A model generated the notes under the pieces. That model ran no database searches and was not told where the DNA came from. It saw only the letters and a program-made list of their open reading frames with translations. From positions 124,001-188,000 of the forward strand of contig CAWAHD010000001.1 of assembly GCA_963781785.1 (NCBI GenBank): DNA of 64,000 bases, in the 5' to 3' direction. The translations under genes and the position numbers were made by a program. Within the stretch, counting starts at the first letter, position 1. Each line of letters opens with the position of its first letter. Origin of the DNA: CAWAHD01 sp963781785 (GTDB taxonomy: Bacteria; Planctomycetota; Planctomycetia; Isosphaerales; Isosphaeraceae). Below are positions 46,772 to 56,310 of the stretch, piece by piece.

Positions 46772-46846
46772 GCGGCGCAAGTTGGCTGAACATAGCCATG
46801 TGATGCTTACAATACGAGCGCCAATCATCGAAAGTGCGGGAGAACC

Positions 46847-47698
46847 AATGAGTCATGTTCGATCGCGAAGACGACAGCGCGTCCGGTGGCTGGACGGGGC
46901 ACGATGTGATCGGCGCGCACAAACCACTCGCTCGGCACGCGGTGAAATGCGCGGAGTGGCGCCCGACACAAGATGTGACGTGGCCGAGCTTGGCGGGGCC
47001 GGGCCGGCCAGACGTTCGAGCTTGGCGAGCCGGGCGTGGTGGACAGGACCACCGCCAATTCACTGGCCGCAGACCACCGCGGGCCACGACAGGGTGACCA
47101 GATCGTCAAGACGAAGCCCCCCTCGGGGAGCTGCTTGCGGATTCTGGATCAGGGCCTGGGGCCAACGCGAGCCCGCTGATCAAGGAACCGGCCGCTTCAA
47201 CAGCCTAGCATAGAGGCTGGCTCGTTGAAGGGTGGGTTGGACATCCCTGGCGCTCACGCCGGGTGCAGCTCACTTCGCATCAAACACCCGAACCGGAGCC
47301 GACGTCGAAATTCGTCCGTTCATGGAATCGGAGGACCTTGCCGCGGCGATCGACCCCGCAGTGCCAGAACAGGAAACCCGTCTCAAGGTCCGGGCTCAAA
47401 TGATTAATTGGTCTCCCTGAGTCCCAACCCCAAGTCCCACTCGCCACAGAGAACGCCATGCCGCGCGAGGAAACCACGACTTTCCTCACGTCTCGCTCCA
47501 AACGATTGAGCTTGCCCGACTGGGACCCGAAAGGCGGTTTTTGGCGGCACGAATCAACCAACTGACCAGTCAGGCCATTTTTGAAAAAACTCCGCCCGTG
47601 CTGTCGATTGCGGTCTGTTCCGTTTGACTAATCGGTGAGAGCTTGGCAGCGTGAAGGCCGAGCAAATCCAGCAGGACAGTCCTTGAACGGAGAGTCGC
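46847..47698. other. Intergenic region between ISL3 and the YCII gene
   Basis: I see no supported gene in these 850 bp. It is GC-rich with GAGCTTGGCG-type repeats near 46985-47035. If the ISL3 element were removed, this segment would join the ECF42 3' side to the YCII gene, about 950 bp apart. Confidence 0.5.
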
Positions 47699-48106
47699 AT
47701 GAAATACGTCTGTTTAGGGTTCTTCGACGAGGCGGCGTTTGCTCAGATTCCGCAGGCAGACGCGCAGAGAATGATGGAGGAGTGTTTTGCCTACGACGAT
47801 GTACTTCGGCGTGGCGGGCATTTCCTGGGCGGAGAAGCGCTCGATTCCGCCCGTAACGCAGTCACGCTTCGGATGAAGGATGGCGAGGTCCAAGTCACCG
47901 ATGGTCCGTATGTGGAGACCAAGGAAACGCTCGGCGGCATTCTGCTCTTGGAAGCGCGCGACCTGAACCACGCCATCGCGCTCTTGTCGAAACACCCGGC
48001 GGTGAGGATGAAGTGGGGAACGCAATTCGAGATCCGTCCGGCTAATGAAGAGATGAACCGCCTAGTCGCCGAGCGGAGCGCGGCGGTAGCTAAAGAGGCC
48101 TCATGA
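47699..48106 (+). CDS. YCII/DGPF-domain protein
   Basis: This 135-residue protein begins MKYVCLGFFDEAAFAQIPQA and carries the family's core signature VTDGPYVETKETLGGI, then LLEARDLNHAIALLSKHP. A GGAGA site precedes the ATG. YCII-related proteins with the DGPF-type motif are the standard neighbours of ECF42 sigma factors and may be their targets or modulators; the biochemical role is unknown. Its stop overlaps the start of the esterase fragment by 4 bp (ATGA). Confidence 0.88.
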   Translation: MKYVCLGFFDEAAFAQIPQADAQRMMEECFAYDDVLRRGGHFLGGEALDSARNAVTLRMKDGEVQVTDGPYVETKETLGGILLLEARDLNHAIALLSKHPAVRMKWGTQFEIRPANEEMNRLVAERSAAVAKEAS

Positions 48107-48318
48107 GTGATCACCCGACGGCGCTGGGCGGCACGTGCAGCGCGCGCTTCGACCCCCTGCGCGAGCTGTGCGCCGCCAAACTCGAGTCGGGCGAAGACCT
48201 CGGCGCCTCACTCGCCTTCAACATCGATGGCGAGATGATCGTCGACCTGTGGGGCGGCTGGGCGAACGAGGCCCGCACCGTACCGTCGACCGAGAACACG
48301 ATCACCAACGTGTTCTCC
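48103..48318 (+). pseudogene. Serine hydrolase/beta-lactamase-like esterase, N-terminal remnant
   Basis: The 72 residues starting MSDHPTALGGTCSARFDPLR contain AAKLESGEDLGASLAFNIDG and MIVDLWGGWANEARTVP. They match the start of class C beta-lactamase-type esterases (EstB-like), up to TENTITNVFSTT. The family then continues with its SxxK active site, which is missing here: the sequence switches to unrelated DNA at about 48318. By chance the same frame stays open into the IS1380 transposase, making a 675-codon chimeric frame that is not a real gene. Confidence 0.75.
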
Positions 48319-48331
48319 ACCACTGGCACAG

Positions 48332-48418
48332 CTTCTCGACTGGGTAGGTCTCCGGCTGGTCGTCCACGAGCTTGTGGTGGACCTTGCAGAGCAATACCAG
48401 AGTGTCGTATTCGTCAAG
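48332..48418 (-). pseudogene. HNH endonuclease fragment
   Basis: The minus-strand frame reads DEYDTLVLLCKVHHKLVDDQ then PETYPVEKL. The LC-x-x-HHK-x-VDD pattern is the C-terminal half of an HNH nuclease motif. Only this part remains, and it directly abuts the esterase remnant. Confidence 0.55.
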
Positions 48419-48487
48419 ATCGTCCCTACCGACGCCGATATACCCACGCGCGGAGGTCACGCTCTCGGCCGTGCTCCGGAAACCCGG

Positions 48488-48661
48488 TTCTGGGAATCTC
48501 ACTCCGGAGAGTCGTTCAACGATCGTCAGCAGAAGGTCGTCAACCGCCTATTGGACGGGTTCGAGGGAAAACTCACGTCGTCAAAATGGGCGAAACTGGC
48601 CGGGTGTTCGCAGGATACGGCCCACCGCGACATCATCGAACTAGTCCTCAACCAAGCGTGA
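48488..48661 (+). pseudogene. Fic-type (DUF4172) protein, C-terminal fragment
   Basis: The frame reads FWESHSGESFNDRQQKVVNR then LLDGFEGKLTSSKWAKLAGC and SQDTAHRDIIELV. This matches the C-terminal winged-helix tail of Fic-family AMP-transferases with a DUF4172 N-terminus. The catalytic HxFx(D/E)GNGRxxR core is absent. It is a remnant. Confidence 0.6.
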
Positions 48662-48774
48662 TATATACTTCGCCGACGTTAAATTTTAAGAAAAAGCTCG
48701 AAAACCTCCGGGGTTTATGGAATAATGTAGGTTCAATCACATCCTCACTGTTCCAAGACCAAAGAGGCTTTCGA

Positions 48775-50336
48775 GTGACTGCTACTCTCCGAAAAAAACG
48801 TCTGGCTCGCAAGAAGAGAATGTTTCAGGAAGGACGGCGGCGAATTCGTCTCCGCCTCGAGAATGTGTGCGAGGCCGAGCGGCCCGAACCCATGATGACC
48901 GCCACCAATATCCACTACGAACACGCTCATCGCGTCAAAGGGCTCTGTGCCGGTGGTATCGGCGCCATTTTCATGATGGCTCGAGCGATCGGCTTAGTCG
49001 ACGGTATCAATCGGGACCTCCATCTTCTCAAGCGACATTTGCCCTATCACGAATCCGACCATGTCCTGAACATCGCCTTCAACACCGTTGCCGGCGGCCA
49101 GCGGATGGAGCACCTTGAACTTCGGCGCAACGACGAGGTCTATCTCGATGCCCTGGGCGCCAAGCGGATTCCCGACCCCACCACCGCGGGTGATTTCTGC
49201 CGGCGATTTACACCTGCCGACGTCCTGACCTTGATCGACATCATCAATGACGCCCGCCTTCGCGCCTGGGCACAGCAATCCGCCGAGTTTTTCGAGGAAG
49301 CTTTCGTCGATGCGGACGGCACCATGGTCCCAACCGATGCCGAGTGCAAGCAAGGCGTCGACATCGACCACAACGGCGACTGGGGTTATCAGCCCCTGGT
49401 GATCTCGCTGGCCAACACCGCCGAGCCGCTCTATCTGGTCAATCGTAGCGGTAACCGTCCCTCACACGAGCAGGCCGACGTCTATCTCGACAAAGCGGCC
49501 AACCTCTGCCGTCAAGCCGGGTTTCGCAAGATCACCATGCGGGGCGACACCGACTTCACACAGACCAAGCACCTGGACCGCTGGGACGACATGAAGGACA
49601 TCCGCTTTATTTTCGGCTTCGGCGCACATCCCAAACTGGTGGCCTTGGCTGAAGACCTCCCGGAGGATGCCTATTCCTACCTGGAACGTCGACCGAAGTA
49701 TCAAATCAAGACGGTTCCCCGCCAAACGCCCGAGCGGGTCAAGGCCGGGATCGTCCAAGCTCGCGGGTATGAGACGGTCCACACGATGGAAGAATGGGTG
49801 GCCGAGTTCGATTATCGACCGGTGGTCTGCAAAAAGGGCTATCGGCTCATCGTGGTCCGCAAGCGGCTCGAGGTTGAGAAAGGGCAGTTGGTGTTGTGGG
49901 AACGGTATCGCTATTTCTTTTACATCACCAACGACCGCACCACTCCGGCCGACGAGATCGTGTTCTTGGCCAACGGCCGCTGCAATCAGGAGAACTTGAT
50001 CGCGCAGCTCAAGGGAGGGGTCAAGGCACTGACGACTCCAGTGGATAACCTGGTCAGCAATTGGGCCTACATGGTGATGGCATCGTTGGCTTGGAGCCTT
50101 AAGGCCTGGACGCCCTGCTGGTGCCGGTAACGCCTCGGCACGCGGATAAGCATAACACCGAGAAACGGACCTTGCTGCGAATGGAGTTCGCGACGTACTG
50201 CGCGGCTTTTATTCAGATGCCATGCCAGATTGTGCGGAGCGGACGCCGATTGATCTATCGCTTTCTATCCTGGAACCCCTGGCAATCTGTATTCCTACGG
50301 TTGGTGGACCGGCTGCACGGCTCCCTGTTGTGTTGA
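48775..50336 (+). pseudogene. IS1380-family transposase, frameshifted near the C-terminus
   Basis: A DDE transposase: TATLRKKRLARKKRMFQEGR at the start, then FVDADGTMVPTDAECKQGVD with the first catalytic Asp, MRGDTDFTQTKHLDRW with the second, and FLANGRCNQENLIAQLKGGV with the catalytic Glu. GTG at 48775 follows AAAGAGG. The frame stops at 50130 after SLKAWTPCWCR; the neighbouring frame continues LPVTPRHADKHNTEKRTLLR and MPCQIVRSGRRLIYRFLSWN to 50336, so about one base is lost near 50112. Terminal repeats were not found, so the element limits are unknown. Confidence 0.85.
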
Positions 50337-50940
50337 GCGAACACAACCTTGAAGTCGGAGTCTGGATGCTCCGATGCACCTGGGCCGCCAAGAGAAGAGA
50401 GGAGAGATGTGCATGAAAAGGCAGGTTGAGGATGACGAACGGGGGCCGCGCCCCCCGGCATGTGGAAGCTGCGCCTGTTACCCACGCATCCACATGCATG
50501 GATTGTAGGTGTGCTCGGTTAATATATCACGCTTGTTTTGGGACTAGTCAATCGGGGCATCCTCGCATGCGAAACGCTCGGGAAACCAAAGACGGATCGC
50601 CTCCAGCCGTGTTCGCGTTGCGAACAAGACGCGGGGGGAACCGGTCCGGGAGCGGAAGTCAGTCTCAAACGATGTCGCGCCCCCGAGTCCCGTTCGGTGA
50701 ATCATGTCGCTGCTTGCTCGTGCTTGACGCGATCTCAACGCCACGCTTGCATCAACTGCTCAGGCTGCGGTACTGTTCCTCGAAACACCCAGGGCCATCA
50801 CATGAGCTACGACTTTGCATTCTGGGAGAGTGATCAACCCCTCGAGGACGAGGAGGCGGCGGAAATCTACAATTCCCTTGCCGAACACGGTGCCAGCGAC
50901 AAAGCCAAACCCTCCGCTGAGAAAAGAGAGGTGGCCAGCG
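50337..50940. other. Intergenic region with a possible gene fragment at 50802
   Basis: No complete gene is seen. ATG at 50802 opens MSYDFAFWESDQPLEDEEAA, which looks protein-like for about 40 codons and runs without a stop into the next gene's frame. It may be a truncated small gene. The rest has no recognised content. Confidence 0.4.
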
Positions 50941-52277
50941 ATGAGAAGGACGCACACAACTCGGCCTGGAGTGATCGGGGCTTTCCTGATGGGTTTGGCC
51001 GCGACATCCTCCGCAGGGCAGTCCGCATCAGACAACCACGCCGGTTCGCTCCCCCTGAGGAAGTGTTGCCCGTGTACTCGCCCGACCCGGCGGACTCCTG
51101 GAACCGGGTCTTCCACGCTCTGTTTGCCCGTACCGTCCGCGTGCGGCTCTCGAAGGAGTTCGCCGGGGCAGCACCCTTGGAACGGGTCGAGGTCTCGGGG
51201 TTCCCCGACCTTCCCGTAAGCACGAGCACTTTCGAGCGGAGCGAGAGCGGCGACCGCGCTATCGAGCCGCTCGATCCGTTCCTGGTCCATGCGGGCTCGC
51301 GCAGAGCCCGCCAGCGAGTGCTCTTCGAACCGTCTTTCACCGGGCTCAAGCGAGCGCTCACCGACGCACTTCATGACGGGCCGCGTCGGTCCCCGCTCGC
51401 ACGGGCACTCTTGCAGAGCGACCTGTGGGCGGCCCACGATGTGCTCTTCGCAACTCGGACCTCGGGTGAAATCCAGGGTGGATACAAGGAAGAACTCCTC
51501 GAACTGCTCGCCCGCTCGGTCAAGAATCTGGCCCTCTCGACGCGCGAGGTCGAAGGCCTGCCCGATAATTACGCCAGTGCTCGTCTCCCCTTCGACCTCT
51601 TCTCTGAGGACGGAGGATGGATCGAGATCGAGTATCTCCCCAACCGGGCCCACGACCACGCCGCTGACTATCGCCGCGCCACGAGGATCTTCCTCAAACC
51701 CGCCTCGGCCCCCGCGAATCAACACGAATGGCTCGACAGCCTGCGCGAACGGGGCGCCGATCGGATTGGGAAGCTGGACGCGGTGGCCTTGGCGGTGCAA
51801 TTCCTGCTGGTCGATACGAACGGTGTCGTCGTCCCCACGAGGCTGACCTACGAAGTTCAGGTGCGCAGGTTCCTCAAAGGGGATACCGGAAAGTGGTCGG
51901 GAACGAAGCTGGCGGTCGCAGAACTGAGCCGCAAGGTGCTGCTCGAGGGCCAAGCCGGGGGACTACGTCCCGTGGAGGAACACTCTCCCGCCTATTTGCC
52001 CACAGCCGGAAACGATTACTTCTTTGCGTCAGCCCAGACGAGTCTGCCGGCACGTGAGGCAGTTCTCGCCCCGTTGCGGAAGCGTTGCGAGGCGTGTCAC
52101 GGTGAGGGTGTCCGAAATGTCTTCACTTTTTCGGTTACCAATGGCAAGCCAGACGCCACCGCCCGTTATCCCGTCCGCAAGTTGAATTCTACAGACAACG
52201 AGCGTGCGCGTTTCGTCTCTCAGCGGAAGATGCAGCAGGCGGACTTCAGGGAGCTGAGGCGGCGTTGGGATCGCTAA
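50941..52277 (+). pseudogene. Exported protein with a single CxxCH motif, frameshifted
   Basis: A signal-peptide-like start (MRRTHTTRPGVIGAFLMGLA then ATSSAGQ) begins at 50941 after AGAGAGGTGG. The frame changes at a C5 run near 51050 into a long frame: PPEEVLPVYSPDPADSWNRV, SFTGLKRALTDALHDGPRRS, NLALSTREVEGLPDNYASAR. The C-terminal LRKRCEACHGEGVRNVFTFS has one c-type heme-binding motif. With the frame repaired it is about 445 residues. I do not recognise the family. It may be a periplasmic oxidoreductase-associated protein, but that rests only on the heme motif. Confidence 0.65.
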
Positions 52278-52413
52278 ATCATCTGTTGAATTATCGACTG
52301 GATCGGCATACTTCAGCATCTGCACGGGACTCGTTCTGCCGACCTGAACGAAAATCGGCGCAGGCTGGATTCATCACATGAAGGAATGCTGGAAGGCATC
52401 TCGGTGGAGCGAA

Positions 52414-53500
52414 TTACTTGGCGCCGATCGACCGCAACTCCCCCGTCCGGCTCGTGTCATAGCCCGGTAGCTCGCCGAGAATGCGGCGATATTCGGGAGA
52501 TCGCACGACCTCGCAAAGCGCCACCAGCCGGGGATCGTGCTTGATCGAGCCGGGGAAGGCGATCTCGTAAGCCTCGTGTCGCACGCTGAGAAACCCAAGG
52601 CCAGCTTCCTCGCTGGTCAGACGCAAACAAATACCGGCGTCAGCCCACTGTGCCCGGATAGCCTGGGCAACACCGCGGTGGTCGTGAGCTTGGTGCCGCC
52701 AGCGCAAGGGCGTCAGCTTGCTTGATGGTCCCAGCAGCTCGTCGAGACACTCTTGCGCCCCGAGCCTGGCTCGCGGCCTACCCAGCGAAGCCGAGCTCGC
52801 ACGGCTGCCCGTATGGTCCCTAGCCGGGAGCCTGGAGCCAGAGCAATCCCTTCCTCCCAATCTGCAACCCGCAGCAACTGGATGTCTGAGGCAGGCCCTG
52901 CGCCCAAGTGCGCCGGATTGCCGCGGCATTCCCTTCCACCTGGTCGGAACGAGCCAGGTGCACGCCCGCCGCGTGCAGCAGGCCCTTCGCCAGCAAATCG
53001 AGCGCCGACCGGCTGGAACGCGAGAGGACGATCAGTCGAAAATCCCACCGCCGCATAAGCGCGGCCGCCAAGATCCCCACCGCAGGGTCGCAGCATGCCA
53101 GAACCAAGGTCCGTTCCGGATCAGCCTGCGAGTGGTCGAACAGCGCACCGTCACGAGCCATCCCATCGTGCGGCAAAAGGCCCAGCGCGGAGACCTCCAC
53201 CGGATAAAGCCGCCGGCAGCCGCCGACCTGCGCGCGCCAGAACCGGCACACGTCGGAACCGGCCGGCCACGCCCAGCTACCCTCCTGGTTGGAACCCCCG
53301 TCGGCCTGCCGTAGCCGGAAAAGCGCCTCGACCGTGCAGCCCAGAGCCGCAGCCAGTGCCAGGGCGGCAGCCGTGGACGGAACCAACCGCCCCGTCTCGA
53401 TCGCGCTCACGCCGGCGCGTGAAACTCCCGAACGACTCGCCAACTCCTCCTGCGACCACTCGAGTCGCATTCGATAGGCGCGCACTTCGTTATCGAGCAT
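52414..53500 (-). pseudogene. XRE helix-turn-helix regulator with periplasmic-binding-protein-like domain, two frameshifts
   Basis: The first frame starts MLDNEVRAYRMRLEWSQEEL and has a complete XRE helix-turn-helix (LASRSGVSRAGVSAIETGRL). It is followed by a substrate-binding-like domain (RTLVLACCDPAVGILAAALM, LARSDQVEGNAAAIRRTWAQ). The frame moves near 52880 (LRVADWEEGIALAPGSRLGT) and again near 52750 (AQECLDELLGPSSKLTPLRW), ending GLGFLSVRHEAYEIAFPGS. This domain order is that of one-component regulators related to molybdate or tungstate sensors. The ligand is unknown. Direct repeats upstream at 53516-53694 may be its sites. Confidence 0.75.
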
Positions 53501-53515
53501 GGCCTCACCCGCTAC

Positions 53516-53694
53516 GATCGTGTTCCGTCTCGACAGGATTGTAACAAGCCGGTCGCTTGATCGATATCTCAAAGAGAGGAACCACGCTGGGCTTTGCGAC
53601 CAATGCCCGGCTCGCTCAGCAGTCAATCGGCGGGCCTGATTGCAAGACGCGATCGTGTCTGATAGGATCGTGTTGCGCTCTGACAGGATCGTGT
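53516..53694. promoter_or_regulatory. Direct repeats between the XRE/PBP regulator and the DUF1559 gene
   Basis: GATCGTGT occurs at 53516-53523, 53651-53658, 53666-53673 and 53687-53694. The last two are part of a longer repeat, TCTGAYAGGATCGTGT, at 53658-53673 and 53679-53694, spaced 21 bp (two helical turns). A related GACAGGATTGTAA lies at about 53532. Such spaced repeats suit a DNA-binding regulator. They may be operators for the divergent regulator. Confidence 0.45.
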
Positions 53695-53704
53695 CATCAG
53701 TGGA

Positions 53705-53803
53705 AAAAAGCTGCGCGTGACAGGCAAGGTGATCCGCGAGAACGACCAGGTTCGGATCCGCGTGGAAGATCCCAAGCAGATCAAGATCGTTGAGTCAAAG
53801 TAA
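53705..53803 (+). pseudogene. Short coding remnant before the first DUF1559 gene
   Basis: An open frame reads KKLRVTGKVIRENDQVRIRV then EDPKQIKIVESK and a stop, a beta-strand-like, charged sequence with good codon use. No proper start codon is present (a TGA lies in frame at 53681). It looks like the tail of an OB-fold-like protein whose front has been lost. The family is not identified. Confidence 0.35.
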
Positions 53804-53821
53804 CCCGACCGGGAGAATTGA

Positions 53822-54874
<1,053 letters not shown>

Positions 54875-54996
54875 TTGATCCACGTGCTTGAAAATGCCGC
54901 GACCATCCCCTCGAAAAACCCCTTCGCAAGGCGAGGAAAGCGGCGCGACCAAACCGTCGTGACCGTGCAAACGTGCGCAAGATCAATTCGACGGGA

Positions 54997-55025
54997 TTGT
55001 ATCAAACTCATCGACGAGTTATAAT
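54997..55025 (+). promoter_or_regulatory. Sigma-70-type promoter for the second DUF1559 gene
   Basis: TTGTAT at 54997-55002, a 17-base spacer and a perfect TATAAT at 55020-55025. The spacer and -10 contain the inverted repeat AACTC-atcgac-GAGTT (55005-55020). Transcription from here would give a leader of about 200 bases before ATG 55232. The gap 54875-55231 otherwise holds no gene. Confidence 0.65.
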
Positions 55026-55231
55026 CAATCCGCCCTTCGATGAGGTTGCGCACGCGATTGCTGGCCAAAGGACATGTCCGGCCGTCATGACTCTTCTCCC
55101 GTCGAGACCTGTCACGTCCAACACCTTCGATGCCAACTCCCGGAGAAACCTCATGAGCTGCTCGATGGCAGGCGCACGCTTCAAACAAATCAAGACCGCT
55201 CTCGCGAAGCGAACACAACAGGGAGAAGTGG

Positions 55232-56284
55232 ATGCGCCGACACCGAGGATTCACGTTGATCGAATTGCTCGTCGTGATCGCGATCATCGCTGTACTGATC
55301 GCGCTCTTGTTACCGGCGGTGCAGGCAGCTCGGGAGGCCGCCCGCCGATCTCAGTGCATCAATAACCTCAAGCAGATCGGCCTCGCTCTCCACACCTACA
55401 TGTCGGTGTACACCGTCCTCCCCCCCGGGCGGGTGAACAGCCACATCGCGGGCCGGGGAAACTGCTCGGGCGCCTACGCCGAAATCCTGTGCCAGCTCGA
55501 TCAACAGAGCCTTTTCAGCTCGTTCAATTTCAGCCTTCCCCCTGACACCGACCCCAACACGACGTTGGCGGCGGCCAACGTGACCGGGTTCACCACGTTC
55601 TTGAGCATCTTGATCTGCCCGTCCGACTCACCCATGGTGCTCGTCCCGGCCGACAACGGCCTGTATGCGACGCATAACTACCCGATGAACACTGGCTCGG
55701 GCTACTCGGTGGTGCAATACCCGACGCCACCGCTCACCGATCGCCCCAACGGCGTGCTGTTCGAGAACTCGGCGATCTCTCCGGCCGCGATCATCGACGG
55801 AATGTCGTCAACCATCGCAGTCTCTGAGAACTTCCGGTCAGTCCCTGGTGCGACCTACGCCAGAAACCCGCGCGACGTGTTCGTGGTCACGGGAAATAAC
55901 AGCACGACCGGCGTGCCGATCACGTCCGACGCCGACTATGTGAATATCTGCCTGACCATCCCGACATCGAGCACGCAGTATCAAGACACCCGTGGCGTGC
56001 GCTGGCATTTCGGTTCGCCCGGGCACACGCTCTACAACCACCGGCGGCCGCCGAACGACGTCAGGCCCGACTGCCGCGGAGGCATCCCTCAAAGCGATGG
56101 GTCAGATCCGCTCTGGGGCTGGCTTTCCCTCAACATCGCGGCTCGCGGCATGCACCCCGGCGGTGTCAACACGCTTGCTTGCGACGGCCACGTGGTGTTC
56201 GTCAAAAACTCGGTCAACGTTCTGGTCTGGCAGTCGCTGGGAAGTCGCAACGGCGGTGAAGTCGTGAGCGCCGATGCTTATTGA
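55232..56284 (+). CDS. DUF1559 prepilin-like surface protein, second copy
   Basis: It has the same length (350 residues) and very similar sequence to the first copy, including the pseudopilin N-terminus, SQCINNLKQIGLALHTYMSV, the NYPMNTGSGYSVVQ segment and the C-terminal HPGGVNTLACDGHVVFVKNS. Differences are scattered, so the pair looks like an old tandem duplication with both copies kept in frame. It has its own promoter, so the two may be expressed separately. Confidence 0.93.
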   Translation: MRRHRGFTLIELLVVIAIIAVLIALLLPAVQAAREAARRSQCINNLKQIGLALHTYMSVYTVLPPGRVNSHIAGRGNCSGAYAEILCQLDQQSLFSSFNFSLPPDTDPNTTLAAANVTGFTTFLSILICPSDSPMVLVPADNGLYATHNYPMNTGSGYSVVQYPTPPLTDRPNGVLFENSAISPAAIIDGMSSTIAVSENFRSVPGATYARNPRDVFVVTGNNSTTGVPITSDADYVNICLTIPTSSTQYQDTRGVRWHFGSPGHTLYNHRRPPNDVRPDCRGGIPQSDGSDPLWGWLSLNIAARGMHPGGVNTLACDGHVVFVKNSVNVLVWQSLGSRNGGEVVSADAY

Positions 56285-56310
56285 GCGGATAGCTGTAAGG
56301 GCGCGCTCAA
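56281..56310. terminator. Possible bidirectional terminator between convergent genes
   Basis: TTGAGCG (56281-56287) and CGCTCAA (56304-56310) form a 7-bp stem with a 16-base loop in the 22-bp gap between the second DUF1559 gene and the kinase gene. There is no strong T run, so function is uncertain. Confidence 0.35.

Larger units (their letters stand above)
43053..46846 (-). mobile_element. ISL3-family element, copy 2, interrupted
   Basis: The inverted repeats are at 43053-43075 and 46824-46846 (GGTTCTCCCGCACTTTCG then GTGAT or ATGAT). No matching 8-bp target duplication is seen (CCGAAATG on the left, AATGAGTC on the right), so one end may have recombined. The transposase gene is split by a 1.76-kb insertion. 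The right 832 bp appear identical to copy 1. Confidence 0.85.
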
